Source: Microbacterium sp. GCS4
GTDB lineage: Bacteria; Actinomycetota; Actinomycetes; Actinomycetales; Microbacteriaceae
Reading direction: 5' to 3'
Length of the DNA: 64,000 bases
Assembly: GCF_001262495.1 (NCBI RefSeq)
Contig: NZ_LGYE01000001.1
Coordinates: 992,001 to 1,056,000 of the forward strand
Made by a program: the position numbers and the translations under genes. The notes beneath the pieces are model-generated. The model saw only the letters and a list, made by a program, of their open reading frames with translations, was not told the origin of the DNA and did not search any database. Positions 54,772 through 63,324 of the stretch are shown here, in pieces (position 1 is the stretch's first letter; every line of letters starts with the position of its first letter).

Positions 54772-54824
54772 GTCCGGAGACTACCGGGGTCGTGCGGACC
54801 GCACGGGTGTGGGAGTCTGGGCGC

Positions 54825-55373
54825 ATGAAGAACGGAATCGTCCGGTTCGCCGCGCTCTACGTGTTCAACGTCGTCGTCCTGCTGCTGATCGGCTGGCTGT
54901 CGCCCGGGGTCTCCGTCGGATTCAACGCCCTGTGGGCCTCGGTCATCCTCACGCTCGCGTCGCTGTTCCTCAAGCCGCTCCTGACGTCCCTGTTCCGCCG
55001 CGCCGCCGCGAAGTCGGCAGCCGACCGCACGAAGGCGGGCGAGAAGGTCGTGCAGTACGTGCTCGTCTACCTGGTCGAGCTGATCATCTGGGTCGCCGTC
55101 GTCTGGCTCAGCGGCGTCCGCGCCTCGGGCTTCTGGAGCTATGTGCTCCCGCCTCTGTTCCTCCTGCTCGGCTGGGTGATCTACGACAGGGTCGACGACC
55201 GGATGCGCGCCAAGGCCGGCGAGATCTACGATCTGGCCCAGTCGAAGATCTCCGGACAGCGTACGAACGAGACTCCCGCGCGTCCGGAGTCGCGTTCGAC
55301 CGCAGAAGCCCGCGACGAGCTGAACGACGGGCTCACCCCCGAGCAGCGCCGCATGCTGGACGAGCTCGGCTGA
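54825..55373 (+). CDS. Small membrane protein, function unknown
   Basis: A 182-residue protein with about four hydrophobic segments in the first 115 residues (AALYVFNVVVLLLIGWL, ALWASVILTLASLFL, YVLVYLVELIIWVAVVWL, YVLPPLFLLLGWVIY) and a charged cytosolic tail ending EQRRMLDELG. No family assigned. The ATG at 54825 has a purine-rich but imperfect leader (GGGAG, 11 bases upstream). Confidence 0.65.
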   Translation: MKNGIVRFAALYVFNVVVLLLIGWLSPGVSVGFNALWASVILTLASLFLKPLLTSLFRRAAAKSAADRTKAGEKVVQYVLVYLVELIIWVAVVWLSGVRASGFWSYVLPPLFLLLGWVIYDRVDDRMRAKAGEIYDLAQSKISGQRTNETPARPESRSTAEARDELNDGLTPEQRRMLDELG

Positions 55374-55374
55374 G

Positions 55375-55450
55375 CCGACCCGTCCCGCAATGTCGTCAGG
55401 CCAGGCGTTCGGCCGACCCGTCCGGCATCGGCGTCAGGCCAGCCGCTCGG
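55375..55450. repeat. 38-bp tandem duplication at the folD end
   Basis: Two imperfect 38-bp units (55375-55412 and 55413-55450), each holding CCGACCCGTCC and CGTCAGGCCAG. The right-hand unit ends inside folD and contains its stop codon; the left-hand unit is the extra copy. Confidence 0.85.
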
Positions 55451-56312
55451 CCGCCTCGACCACGTTGGTCATGAGCAGCGCGACCGTCATGGGGCCCACG
55501 CCGCCGGGGTTGGGCGACACCCATCCCGCGACCTCGGCCACATCGGGGTGCACGTCGCCGAAGACCAGGCTCTTGCCCGTCTCGGGGTCGCTCTCCCGCG
55601 TCACGCCCACGTCGAGCACGGCGGCACCGGGCTTCACGTCCTCAGCGCGGATGAGGTGCTTGACGCCCGCCGCGGCCACGATCACGTCGGCCTCGCGCAG
55701 GTAGCGCGGCATGTCGACCGTGCCCGTGTGCGTGAGAGTGACCGTCGCGTTCAGGTCCCGCCGCGTGAGCAGCAGGCCGATCGAGCGACCGATCGTCACG
55801 CCGCGGCCGACGACCACCACGTGCTTGCCCTTCAGGTCGTAGTCGTTTCGCAGCAGCAGCTCGATCACACCGCGCGGCGTGCACGGCAGCGGGGTGTGGA
55901 TCGGGCTGTTCACGTTGAGCACGAGACGCCCCAGGTTGGTGGGGTGCAGGCCGTCGGCATCCTTCGCGGGGTCGATCCGCTCGAGGATCGCATCGGTGTC
56001 GATGTGTTTCGGCAGCGGGAGCTGCACGATGTAGCCGTGGCAGCTGTCGTCGGCGTTGAGCTCGTCGATCAGCGCCTCGACGTCGGCCTGCGAGGCGTCG
56101 GCCGACAGCTCGCGCTGGATCGAGTTCATCCCGATCGCCTCGGACTGCCGGTGCTTCATGCCGACGTAGAGCTGCGATGCCGGGTCGGCGCCCACCAGCA
56201 CGGTCGCGATCCCGGGCACGATGCCCTTCGCCTTCAGCGCGGCGACGCGCTCGGTGAGTTCGGCCTTGATCTCGGCCGACGCCGCCTTGCCGTCGAGGAC
56301 GACCGCGGTCAC
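55434..56312 (-). CDS. folD: Methylenetetrahydrofolate dehydrogenase/cyclohydrolase
   Basis: A 292-residue FolD, the bifunctional enzyme that interconverts 5,10-methylene-THF and 10-formyl-THF. The catalytic lysine is in [11 protein letters not shown], the NADP-binding loop is [16 protein letters not shown], and [14 protein letters not shown] ends the protein. It starts at a GTG overlapping the glyA stop, so glyA and folD are one unit under the upstream riboswitch. Confidence 0.95.
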   Translation of the reverse strand: MTAVVLDGKAASAEIKAELTERVAALKAKGIVPGIATVLVGADPASQLYVGMKHRQSEAIGMNSIQRELSADASQADVEALIDELNADDSCHGYIVQLPLPKHIDTDAILERIDPAKDADGLHPTNLGRLVLNVNSPIHTPLPCTPRGVIELLLRNDYDLKGKHVVVVGRGVTIGRSIGLLLTRRDLNATVTLTHTGTVDMPRYLREADVIVAAAGVKHLIRAEDVKPGAAVLDVGVTRESDPETGKSLVFGDVHPDVAEVAGWVSPNPGGVGPMTVALLMTNVVEAAERLA

Positions 56313-57583
56313 TGCTGCAGGTCCGGGTAGAGCGGGAAGGCCGCGGCGAGCGCGTCCACGCGGGCACGGAGGGCCTCCACATCGGCGCCGGGGATCAGGG
56401 CGAGCGCGATCACGTCGGCGACCTCGGTGAACTCGGCGTCGCCGAAGCCGCGGGTCGCGAGGGCCGGGGTGCCGATGCGCAGACCCGAGGTGACCATCGG
56501 CGGGCGCGGGTCGTTCGGGACGGCGTTGCGGTTCACGGTGATGTGGATGTCGTGTAGGAGGTCCTCGGCCTGCTTGCCGTCGATCTCGGCGTCGCGCAGG
56601 TCCACGAGCACGAGGTGCACGTCGGTGCCGCCCGAGCGCACGCCGATGCCGGCGTCCTTGACGTCCTGCTGCGAGAGTCGCTCGGCGAGGATGGACGCAC
56701 CGCGCAGCACCCGCTCCTGGCGCTCGGCGAACTCCGGGGTGCCGGCGAGCTTGAACGCGGTCGCCTTGGCGGCGATCACGTGCATGAGCGGGCCGCCCTG
56801 CTGACCCGGGAAGACCGCGGTGTTGATCTTCTTGGCGATGTCGGCGTCGTTCGTGAGGATGAAGCCCGAACGGGGGCCGCCGATGGTCTTGTGCACGGTC
56901 GACGACACGACGTGCGCGTGCGGCACGGGGTTGGGATGCAGGCCCGCGGCGACGAGTCCGGCGAAGTGGGCCATGTCGACCCAGAGCAGCGCGCCCACCT
57001 CGTCGGCGATCGCGCGGAACGCCTCGAAGTCGAGCGTGCGGGGGTACGCCGACCAACCCGCGATGATGACCTTCGGCTTGTGCTCGAGAGCGAGGCGGCG
57101 CACCTCGTCCATGTCGATGACCGAGGTCTCGGGGTTCACGCCGTAGGCGACGATGTCGTAGAGACGACCGGAGAAGTTGATCTTCATGCCGTGCGTCAGG
57201 TGTCCGCCCTGGTCGAGCGAGAGCCCGAGGAGGGTGTCGCCGGGGCGGGCGATCGCGTGCAGCACGGCGGCGTTCGCGGAGGCGCCGGAGTGCGGCTGCA
57301 CGTTGGCGAACTCGGCGCCGAAGAGATCCTTGGCGCGCTGAATGGCGAGCTCCTCCGCGACGTCGACCTCCTCGCAGCCGCCGTAGTAGCGGCGACCGGG
57401 GTAGCCCTCGGCGTACTTGTTCGTCAGGACGGAGCCCTGCGACTGCAGCACGGACACGGGCACGAAGTTCTCGGAGGCGATCATCTCGAGGAAGGTCTGC
57501 TGACGCTTCAGCTCACGGTCGAGGACCTCGGCGATCTCGGGGTCGACCTCGGCGAGCGGGGCGTTGAAGTAACGGTCGGTCAT
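56309..57583 (-). CDS. glyA: Serine hydroxymethyltransferase
   Basis: A 424-residue PLP enzyme that converts serine and THF to glycine and 5,10-methylene-THF. The PLP lysine is in [30 protein letters not shown] and [11 protein letters not shown] are diagnostic. The ATG at 57583 follows GAGGAGC. Its product feeds the FolD reaction, which matches control by ZTP, a signal of 10-formyl-THF shortage. Confidence 0.97.
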   Translation of the reverse strand: MTDRYFNAPLAEVDPEIAEVLDRELKRQQTFLEMIASENFVPVSVLQSQGSVLTNKYAEGYPGRRYYGGCEEVDVAEELAIQRAKDLFGAEFANVQPHSGASANAAVLHAIARPGDTLLGLSLDQGGHLTHGMKINFSGRLYDIVAYGVNPETSVIDMDEVRRLALEHKPKVIIAGWSAYPRTLDFEAFRAIADEVGALLWVDMAHFAGLVAAGLHPNPVPHAHVVSSTVHKTIGGPRSGFILTNDADIAKKINTAVFPGQQGGPLMHVIAAKATAFKLAGTPEFAERQERVLRGASILAERLSQQDVKDAGIGVRSGGTDVHLVLVDLRDAEIDGKQAEDLLHDIHITVNRNAVPNDPRPPMVTSGLRIGTPALATRGFGDAEFTEVADVIALALIPGADVEALRARVDALAAAFPLYPDLQQ

Positions 57584-57624
57584 GGTGACATGCTCCTCTG
57601 ACAACGGAATCGAAGGGTGTTCCT

Positions 57625-57703
57625 ATCGGCCCAGGCGCGCGGTCGAAGTCCGTGGTCAGTCGCTCCCCGGTGGTAGTCCACCCAGACGCCAGTCGCGACG
57701 GTT
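57625..57703 (-). promoter_or_regulatory. ZTP (pfl) riboswitch upstream of glyA-folD
   Basis: On the minus strand, GTCGCGACTGGCG pairs with ACCGGGGAGCGAC to form the first aptamer domain, with GGTGG/CCACC as the inner helix. About 30 bases later the second domain has GCGCGCCTGGGC, carrying the CUGGGC that binds ZTP. These elements in this order are the pfl consensus. The ligand rises when 10-formyl-THF is low, and glyA-folD is a known target. The ribosome site follows about 35 bases later, so control is probably at translation. Confidence 0.88.
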
Positions 57704-57705
57704 CG

Positions 57706-57734
57706 AGCATAGCGGGATTTCCCTGGTGTGCCGA
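57706..57734 (-). promoter_or_regulatory. Candidate promoter of glyA-folD
   Basis: TCGGCA (57734-57729) and TATGCT (57711-57706) are 17 bp apart on the minus strand. The predicted start near 57699 coincides with the first base of the riboswitch. Confidence 0.5.
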
Positions 57735-57747
57735 CCGGCTCTCGGGA

Positions 57748-57760
57748 TAGGTTTTGTTCA
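57748..57760 (+). promoter_or_regulatory. Candidate -10 element giving a leaderless hexosaminidase mRNA
   Basis: TAGGTT (57748-57753) fits TAnnnT and ends seven bases before the ATG, so transcription would begin at or next to the start codon. No Shine-Dalgarno sequence is present, which agrees. No convincing -35 is seen. Confidence 0.4.
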
Positions 57761-59274
57761 TGGTCCTACCTCTCCCACTTCCTCTGGTCCCCCTCCCCGC
57801 CTCCGCCCTCCTCGGCGAGGGCCGGGTGCCGGTCACCGAGAGCATGCGAGTCATCGGCGACTCCCCCGCGGCGATCCAGCTGATGGATGCCGTGGCGCAG
57901 CGCACCGGCATCCGCCTCACCACCACCGATGCCGCCGAGCCGGGGGCGATCACCCTGCGCGTGGAGTCCGGCGCCGCTCCCGCCGAGGGATATCGACTCT
58001 CGATCGGGGAGAGCCTGCAGATCGTCGGCGGCGACGAGGCGGGCCTGTTCTACGGTGTGCAGACGCTGCTGCAGCTGCTGAGCGAAGACGCCGGAGCGTG
58101 GAGCCTGCCCCGCGTCGAGATCGTCGACGCGCCGCGCTTCCCCCGCCGCGGCGTCATGCTCGACGTCACACGCCATTTCTTCGACGTCGCCGAGGTCAAG
58201 CGCTTCATCGACGAGACGAGCGCCCTCAAGTTCAACCACCTGCACCTGCACCTCAGCGACGATCAGGGCTGGCGCATCCACATCGATTCCTGGCCGAAGC
58301 TCACCGAGCTCTCCTCGGCGTCGGCCGCCGACGGCGACCGCGGCGGCTTCTACACCCAGGACGACTACCGCGAGATCGTGGCGTACGCCGCCGCGCACCA
58401 CATGATCGTGATCCCCGAGATCGACCTGCCGGGCCACACGCACGCGATCGGCGTCGCCTACCCCGAGCTCGTCGAGGAGCCCGTGCTGAACGACGGACTG
58501 GTGTCGCAGGCGAAGGAGCTCGGACAGCCGCTCCCCGTCAAGGGCGAGCCGTACCTGGGCTGGGGCGTCGGGCACTCCAGCGTCCGGATCCACGAGGAGC
58601 GCACCTACGACTTCGTGCGCGACGTGGTCCGCGAGCTCGCCGAGCTGACCCCCGGCCCCTACATCCACATCGGCGGCGACGAGTCGCTCGGCACCCCGCA
58701 GGCCGACTTCGACCTGTTCGCCGAGAGGGCGACCGCGATCGTCGTCGAGGCGGGCAAGATCCCCGTCGCATGGCACGAGATGGGTTCGGCGGACGGCATC
58801 GCCGAGGGCACGATCGGGCAGTACTGGGGCAAGACGACTCCCGAGGGCACGCACGCGGAGGAAGCAGAGCACTTCGTCGCCCGCGGCGGCGCGCTCATCA
58901 TGTCCGCCGCGGATGCCGCCTACCTCGACATGAAGTACACGCCCGAGTTCCCCCTCGGACTCACCTGGGCCGCCGTGATCGATGTGCAGCGCGCGTACTC
59001 GTGGGAGCCGACCGACGTGCTCGACGTCCCGGCCGAGGTGATCCTCGGCGTCGAGGCCCCGCTGTGGAGCGAGACCACCCGCACCTACGCCGACGTCGAG
59101 CAGCTCGTGTTCCCTCGCGCCGCCGCGCTCGCGGAGGTGGCCTGGTCGCCGGAAGAGGCCCCGGGGCGCACCTGGGAGTCGTTCCGCGAGCGGCTCGCGA
59201 GTCTCGCACCGGGGTGGCGTGCGCGCGGAGTGAACTTCCACCCCGCTCCCGAGATCCCCTGGGTCGCGGAATGA
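57760..59274 (+). CDS. Beta-N-acetylhexosaminidase, GH20
   Basis: A 504-residue glycoside hydrolase. A GH20b-like N-terminal domain (about residues 1-120) precedes the TIM barrel, where FNHLHLHLSDDQGWRI and the catalytic Asp-Glu pair in YIHIGGDESLG (near residue 305) are diagnostic. It releases terminal GlcNAc from chitin- or glycan-derived oligosaccharides. There is no signal peptide, so it probably works in the cytosol. nagA overlaps its end, forming a two-gene amino-sugar unit. Confidence 0.92.
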   Translation: MVLPLPLPLVPLPASALLGEGRVPVTESMRVIGDSPAAIQLMDAVAQRTGIRLTTTDAAEPGAITLRVESGAAPAEGYRLSIGESLQIVGGDEAGLFYGVQTLLQLLSEDAGAWSLPRVEIVDAPRFPRRGVMLDVTRHFFDVAEVKRFIDETSALKFNHLHLHLSDDQGWRIHIDSWPKLTELSSASAADGDRGGFYTQDDYREIVAYAAAHHMIVIPEIDLPGHTHAIGVAYPELVEEPVLNDGLVSQAKELGQPLPVKGEPYLGWGVGHSSVRIHEERTYDFVRDVVRELAELTPGPYIHIGGDESLGTPQADFDLFAERATAIVVEAGKIPVAWHEMGSADGIAEGTIGQYWGKTTPEGTHAEEAEHFVARGGALIMSAADAAYLDMKYTPEFPLGLTWAAVIDVQRAYSWEPTDVLDVPAEVILGVEAPLWSETTRTYADVEQLVFPRAAALAEVAWSPEEAPGRTWESFRERLASLAPGWRARGVNFHPAPEIPWVAE

Positions 59275-60437
59275 CGGTCGACCAGACCGCATCGGGGTCG
59301 CTCGTCATCCACTCCGCCCGACTGGTCGACGCCGGACGGGTGACGGAGGACGCCTGGGTGCGCGCCGAGGACGGCGCGATCGTCGCGAGCGGCACGGGAT
59401 CCTCGTGGCAGCACGCCGACCGCGTGGTCGACGCGGCTGCGACGGCGGGACCCGGTGCGCTGCTCACCCCCGGGTTCATCGACATCCACGGGCACGGCGG
59501 CGCGGGCGCATCCTTCGACGACGGCGTGGAGGCGATCCGGACGGCGCGTGCCCTGCACCGCGCGCACGGCACGACCAGAGCGGTCGTGTCGCTCGTGACC
59601 GCACCGCTCGACGACCTCGCACGGCGCGTCGCGGAGATCGCGGACCTCATGACGACGGATGCCGACATCCTCGGCTCGCACCTCGAAGGCCCCTTCCTCG
59701 ACCCGGGGCACCACGGCGCCCATGAGCCGAGCCTGCTGCGCGCCCCGCATGCCGAGGACGTCTCGCGACTGCTCGCGGCGGGGCGCGGCACCGTGCGCCA
59801 GGTCACGATCGCCCCCGAGCTCCCCGGAGGGCTCGAGGCGATCCGTCTGATCGTGGAGGCGGGAGCCGCCGCCGCGGTCGGGCACACCGACGCGGACGCC
59901 GCGATGGCGGTGGCCGCGTTCGACGCGGGCGCCTCGATCCTCACGCACGCCTTCAACGCGATGCCCGGGATCCATCACCGCGCGCCGGGGCCCGTCCTCG
60001 CCGCTGCGGCCGATCGTCGCGTGGTGCTCGAGGGCATCGCCGACGACGTGCACCTCGACCCGCACGTCGTGAAGCTCCTGTTCGACACCGCACCGGGACG
60101 CGTCGCGCTCATCACCGACGCCATGGCCGCCGCCGGCAGCGCGGACGGGCACTACGACCTCGGCGCCGTGAGCGTGACCGTCCGCGAGGGTGTGGCCCGA
60201 GCCGACGACACCGGTTCGATCGCGGGCTCGACGCTCACGCAGGACGTGGCGCTCCAGCGCGCCGTCGCAGCCGGAGTCCCCCTGACCGAGGCCGTGCGCG
60301 CGCTCACGGCCACGCCCGCCGAGGCAGTGGGGGTCGGTGCCCGGTTGGGCGGACTCGCGCCCGGCTCGGTGGCGGATGCCGTGCTGCTGGATGCTGAGCT
60401 GCGCGTCGCGCGCGTGTGGGTGGGCGGGCGCCCCTGA
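59271..60437 (+). CDS. nagA: N-acetylglucosamine-6-phosphate deacetylase
   Basis: A 388-residue amidohydrolase. HGHGG begins the barrel, the metal glutamate is in SHLEGPFLDP, the metal histidines in VGHTDAD and LTHAFNAM, and the catalytic aspartate in LITDAMAAAG. It makes glucosamine 6-phosphate and acetate. The ATG overlaps the hexosaminidase stop. With a GlcNAc kinase such as the one at position 21, these would take free GlcNAc to central metabolism. Confidence 0.95.
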   Translation: MTVDQTASGSLVIHSARLVDAGRVTEDAWVRAEDGAIVASGTGSSWQHADRVVDAAATAGPGALLTPGFIDIHGHGGAGASFDDGVEAIRTARALHRAHGTTRAVVSLVTAPLDDLARRVAEIADLMTTDADILGSHLEGPFLDPGHHGAHEPSLLRAPHAEDVSRLLAAGRGTVRQVTIAPELPGGLEAIRLIVEAGAAAAVGHTDADAAMAVAAFDAGASILTHAFNAMPGIHHRAPGPVLAAAADRRVVLEGIADDVHLDPHVVKLLFDTAPGRVALITDAMAAAGSADGHYDLGAVSVTVREGVARADDTGSIAGSTLTQDVALQRAVAAGVPLTEAVRALTATPAEAVGVGARLGGLAPGSVADAVLLDAELRVARVWVGGRP

Positions 60438-60487
60438 CCCGACCCGCGCGGCGACGCGCAGCTGCGTGCTCTCCGGTCCTTCTCCAT

Positions 60488-60528
60488 GCGGGTGGGGGGC
60501 CGCCGTTCCCCAGAATGGCGACCCCCGC
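60488..60528 (+). terminator. Stem-loop after nagA
   Basis: GCGGG...GGGGGCCGCC and TGGCGACCCCCGC fold into a G/C-rich hairpin with a loop of about 10 bases, 50 bases beyond the nagA stop. It lacks a T tract. Confidence 0.45.
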
Positions 60529-60752
60529 ACTATGCCCCCTGCTCAGAGCCGGCGGGCCGGGAACTCCTCCCCCGAGGCGCCCGACCCGCCATTCACCGGT
60601 GCTCATGCCCCTCGGCACCAGCGCCTGGTCGTCCGCCCCCCGGTGGACTCCCATGGCTGTCTCTATGTGATGAGACGAAGGCGTTCCCGATTCATTACGC
60701 GACTTCTCAGAAATTCTTCGAGATTCTCTTTCACGCTCTCCGCAGATTCCTC

Positions 60753-60780
60753 TTGACCAGGGGTTTCTCTGCGATAACTC
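60753..60780 (+). promoter_or_regulatory. Candidate promoter upstream of the sigma-factor gene
   Basis: TTGACC at 60753-60758 is a good -35, with GATAAC/TAACTC 14-16 bases on as a weak -10, in an AT-rich stretch about 130 bases before the start codon. Confidence 0.35.
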
Positions 60781-60842
60781 GATTCGATGGAGTTGCAGAT
60801 CGGGGTGGCGTCCCTGGGAGATCGGAGAGAGAATGGTGAAGG

Positions 60843-60899
60843 CGCGTGATGAAGGACGGTCTCACGCGTCTCTTCATGTGGGGACGCATCCGCTCCCCA
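60843..60899 (+). promoter_or_regulatory. Two hairpins in the sigma-factor leader
   Basis: CGCGTGA (60843) pairs with TCACGCG (60862-60868), and TGGGGA (60879) pairs with TCCCCA (60894-60899). The second ends six bases before the ATG, where no clear Shine-Dalgarno is seen, so folding could affect translation. Confidence 0.4.
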
Positions 60900-60905
60900 T
60901 GACAG

Positions 60906-62921
60906 ATGGATGACATGAGACACGACAGCACTTCGAACGACGAAGCGATCGCGGACGCCGATCTCGTTCTGCGGACCCGCTCGGGCGACGCCGCAGCCTT
61001 CGGCGAACTCTGGAGACGGCACTACCCCTCGGGCATGTCGGTCGCACGTTCCATCACCTCGTCGATCGACCCGGACGACCTCGTCCAGGAGTCGTACACG
61101 CGCATCTATCAGGCGATCATCAAGGGCGGCGGACCCAACGGCTCCTTCCGCGCCTATCTCTTCACGAGCATCCGCAACACCGCCGCGGCCTGGGGACGCT
61201 CCCGCCGCGAGTCCGCGATCGACGAGCTCGACACCGTCGCCGACCCCGACAGCACCGAGCAGGCCGCGAACGAGGCCCTGGACCGCAGCCTCACGGCGCA
61301 GGCGTTCCGCAGCCTCCCCTCCCGCTGGCAGGAGGTGCTCTGGTACACCGAGATCGAGCAGATGAAGCCCGCCGAGACCGGCGCCCTCCTCGGCATGAAG
61401 GCCGGCGCCGTCTCGCAGCTCGCCTTCCGCGCTCGCGAGGGTCTGCGAGAGGCCTGGATCCAGGCCCACCTCCGCAGCGCCGAACCCGGTTCGGACTGCC
61501 AGTGGACCATCGAGCACCTCGGCGCGTACTCGCGGGGCAACCTCAGCACGCGCGACCACAAGCGTCTCGAAACGCACATCGAGGACTGCGCCCGCTGCAT
61601 GATCGTCGCCGCCGAGGCGAAGGACGTCTCGAAGCGCCTCGCCCTCGTGCTGCTGCCCCTCGTGCTCGGCGTCGGCGGATCCGCCGGCTACCTCGCCACG
61701 CTCCAGGGCGGCGGAGCGCCCATCGTCGCCCTCGCCGCCATGCCGTCGAGTGTCACACAGGGTGCCGTCCTGGCCGGCAGCGCGTCCGCCGCCGGCGGTG
61801 CGGGCGGCACGGGTGGCGCCGGTGGCGGTGCAGGTGGCGCCGGTGGCGGTGCAGGAGCGACCGGCGGCGTGTTCAGCGGCGTCGGAGCGCTCGTCGGCGT
61901 CGGCTCCGCTGCGATCGTGGTGGCAGGCGTGGTCGCGGCTGCGACCATCCTCCCCGGGCTCGCGGGAGCCAACCCCGCCGCATCCCTGCCGAGCGCCGGA
62001 GACAGCGACTCCTCGTCGATCAGCTCCGATGTGGGCCCCGACGCGTCGATGTCGGCCGACAAGCCCGTCACGACCGTGACCCCGGAGCCCGTGCCGACGC
62101 CGGTGACGCCGCCGGCCGAGACGCCCGTGGCACCCGAGCCCGCCGAGGACGAGGCGCCCGCGATCACTGCCCCGGCCTACACCGCCCCCGTGGCGCCCGC
62201 TCCTCCGGTAGAGCCGACAGATCCCACCGATCCGGGAACCGACCCCGGCACCGAACCGGGCCCGGGGACGGAGCCCGGTCTCCCGGCGGGGACGCCCTCG
62301 TTCTCGGCCGCCGAGGCCTGGCTCATCATCGGCGGCGATGACCTCATCACGACCGAGTACATCGTCCCCGTCTCCGGCGTTGCGGACTCCGCGGTCGCCG
62401 CACGCATCTCGGGACGCTCCGGCATCGCAGGCGGGACGGTGCTGTCGGCATCCGACGCCGATCCGAGCATCGGCTACGGCAACATCACCCTGCGACCGAC
62501 GCTGCAGCAGCTGTGCCAGAACGCCACGGTGGAGTTCTTCTACGTGTCGGGCGACCAGGTGGGCGCGTCGACCACGACGACCCTGCAGGATCTCTCCGTC
62601 CTCGACCCGGGCCCGCTGTGCCTGCTGACGCCGGGCGGCGCTCCCGCCGAGGAGACTCCCGCCCAGGAGGCTCCCGCCGAGGAGGCTCCCGCGGAGGTCG
62701 TCGCGACGGCGCCGGTCGCGCCGTCGACTGCGGAGCCCGCACCGGCACCCGAGCCCGCACCGGCACCCGAGCCCGCACCGGCACCCGAGCCCGCACCCGA
62801 GTCCGCACCGGCACCGGCACCTGAGCCCGCACCGGCACCTGATCCTGCGGCAGCGCCCGCGGCCGCGGCCGTCATCGCGGCGACCGAGACCCTGGACGCC
62901 GCCACCACGTCACCGCGCTGA
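60906..62921 (+). CDS. ECF sigma factor fused to zinc-finger anti-sigma, membrane and Pro-rich regions
   Basis: A 671-residue fusion. Sigma region 2 (about residues 25-100) contains DPDDLVQESYTRIYQ; sigma region 4 (about 130-188) ends GAVSQLAFRAREGL. Next is a zf-HC2 anti-sigma zinc finger with H224, C228 and C231 (THIEDCARC), two hydrophobic segments (about 245-266 and 325-353) around a Gly-rich loop, and a long Pro/Thr-rich C-terminal region with a folded-looking part (about 460-575) and PAPEPA repeats. It resembles membrane-tethered ECF sigma factors with C-terminal extensions. The start could instead be the ATG at 60915. Confidence 0.85.
   Translation: MDDMRHDSTSNDEAIADADLVLRTRSGDAAAFGELWRRHYPSGMSVARSITSSIDPDDLVQESYTRIYQAIIKGGGPNGSFRAYLFTSIRNTAAAWGRSRRESAIDELDTVADPDSTEQAANEALDRSLTAQAFRSLPSRWQEVLWYTEIEQMKPAETGALLGMKAGAVSQLAFRAREGLREAWIQAHLRSAEPGSDCQWTIEHLGAYSRGNLSTRDHKRLETHIEDCARCMIVAAEAKDVSKRLALVLLPLVLGVGGSAGYLATLQGGGAPIVALAAMPSSVTQGAVLAGSASAAGGAGGTGGAGGGAGGAGGGAGATGGVFSGVGALVGVGSAAIVVAGVVAAATILPGLAGANPAASLPSAGDSDSSSISSDVGPDASMSADKPVTTVTPEPVPTPVTPPAETPVAPEPAEDEAPAITAPAYTAPVAPAPPVEPTDPTDPGTDPGTEPGPGTEPGLPAGTPSFSAAEAWLIIGGDDLITTEYIVPVSGVADSAVAARISGRSGIAGGTVLSASDADPSIGYGNITLRPTLQQLCQNATVEFFYVSGDQVGASTTTTLQDLSVLDPGPLCLLTPGGAPAEETPAQEAPAEEAPAEVVATAPVAPSTAEPAPAPEPAPAPEPAPAPEPAPESAPAPAPEPAPAPDPAAAPAAAAVIAATETLDAATTSPR
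61812..61853 (+). repeat. 21-bp Gly-rich tandem repeat
   Basis: Two identical 21-bp units (GGTGGCGCCGGTGGCGGTGC plus A) encode the Gly/Ala loop between the two hydrophobic segments of the sigma fusion. Confidence 0.9.
62733..62840 (+). repeat. 18-bp PAPEPA-coding repeat
   Basis: Units of GAGCCCGCACCGGCACCC at 62733, 62751 and 62769 are followed by shortened and expanded variants and a last unit at 62823. They encode the Pro/Ala/Glu tail of the sigma fusion. Confidence 0.92.
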
Positions 62922-62952
62922 GAGCCGTCCCGCCGCGAATAGACTGGATCCC

Positions 62953-63324
62953 ATGCCCGAGGATCCCTCCCCCGTACCCGGCGTGCAGCGCCCGACCATC
63001 ACGGCTCTCGACATCGTCCGCTCCATCGTGCTGGTGATCGCCGTCGGCACCCTCGCTCTCTGGGGCTTCGCGACCTGGCCGCTGCCCTGGAACATCGTGC
63101 TCGGCATCGGCGCGCCCGTGATCGTGATCCTCCTCTGGGCGCTGTTCCTCTCCCCTCGGCCCGTGCTCCGCCTGCACCCGTTCCTGCGCGCCGCCGTCGA
63201 GCTCCTCATCTACGTGGGCGTGACGATCGCCTGGTGGCTCATGGATCAGCCGATCATCGGCATGGCCTTCGCGATCGTGGCGGTCGGAGCCGGCGTGGTG
63301 AGCGGTCGGCGGCGCATCGCATGA
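62953..63324 (+). CDS. DUF2568 (YrdB-like) membrane protein
   Basis: A 123-residue protein with four hydrophobic segments and the WALFLSPRPVLRL motif region seen in DUF2568/YrdB proteins. The function of the family is unknown. It starts 31 bases after the sigma fusion and overlaps the FAD oxidase gene by ATGA. Confidence 0.75.
   Translation: MPEDPSPVPGVQRPTITALDIVRSIVLVIAVGTLALWGFATWPLPWNIVLGIGAPVIVILLWALFLSPRPVLRLHPFLRAAVELLIYVGVTIAWWLMDQPIIGMAFAIVAVGAGVVSGRRRIA

Larger units (their letters stand above)
60438..60905. other. 468-base gap between nagA and the sigma-factor gene
   Basis: No convincing gene is seen. The left third is GC-rich and holds a stem-loop after nagA. The stretch from about 60660 to 60800 is unusually AT-rich for this genome and contains a possible promoter. 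The right end holds two hairpins just before the sigma-factor start. Confidence 0.7.

Noticed and set aside
54825..55373. Holin-like phage remnant
   Set aside because: Several hydrophobic segments alone do not show this, and no phage genes are near.
60486..60839. Open frame of about 117 codons in the nagA-sigma gap
   Set aside because: No ribosome site, no family resemblance, and it runs through the terminator-like stem and the AT-rich promoter region.
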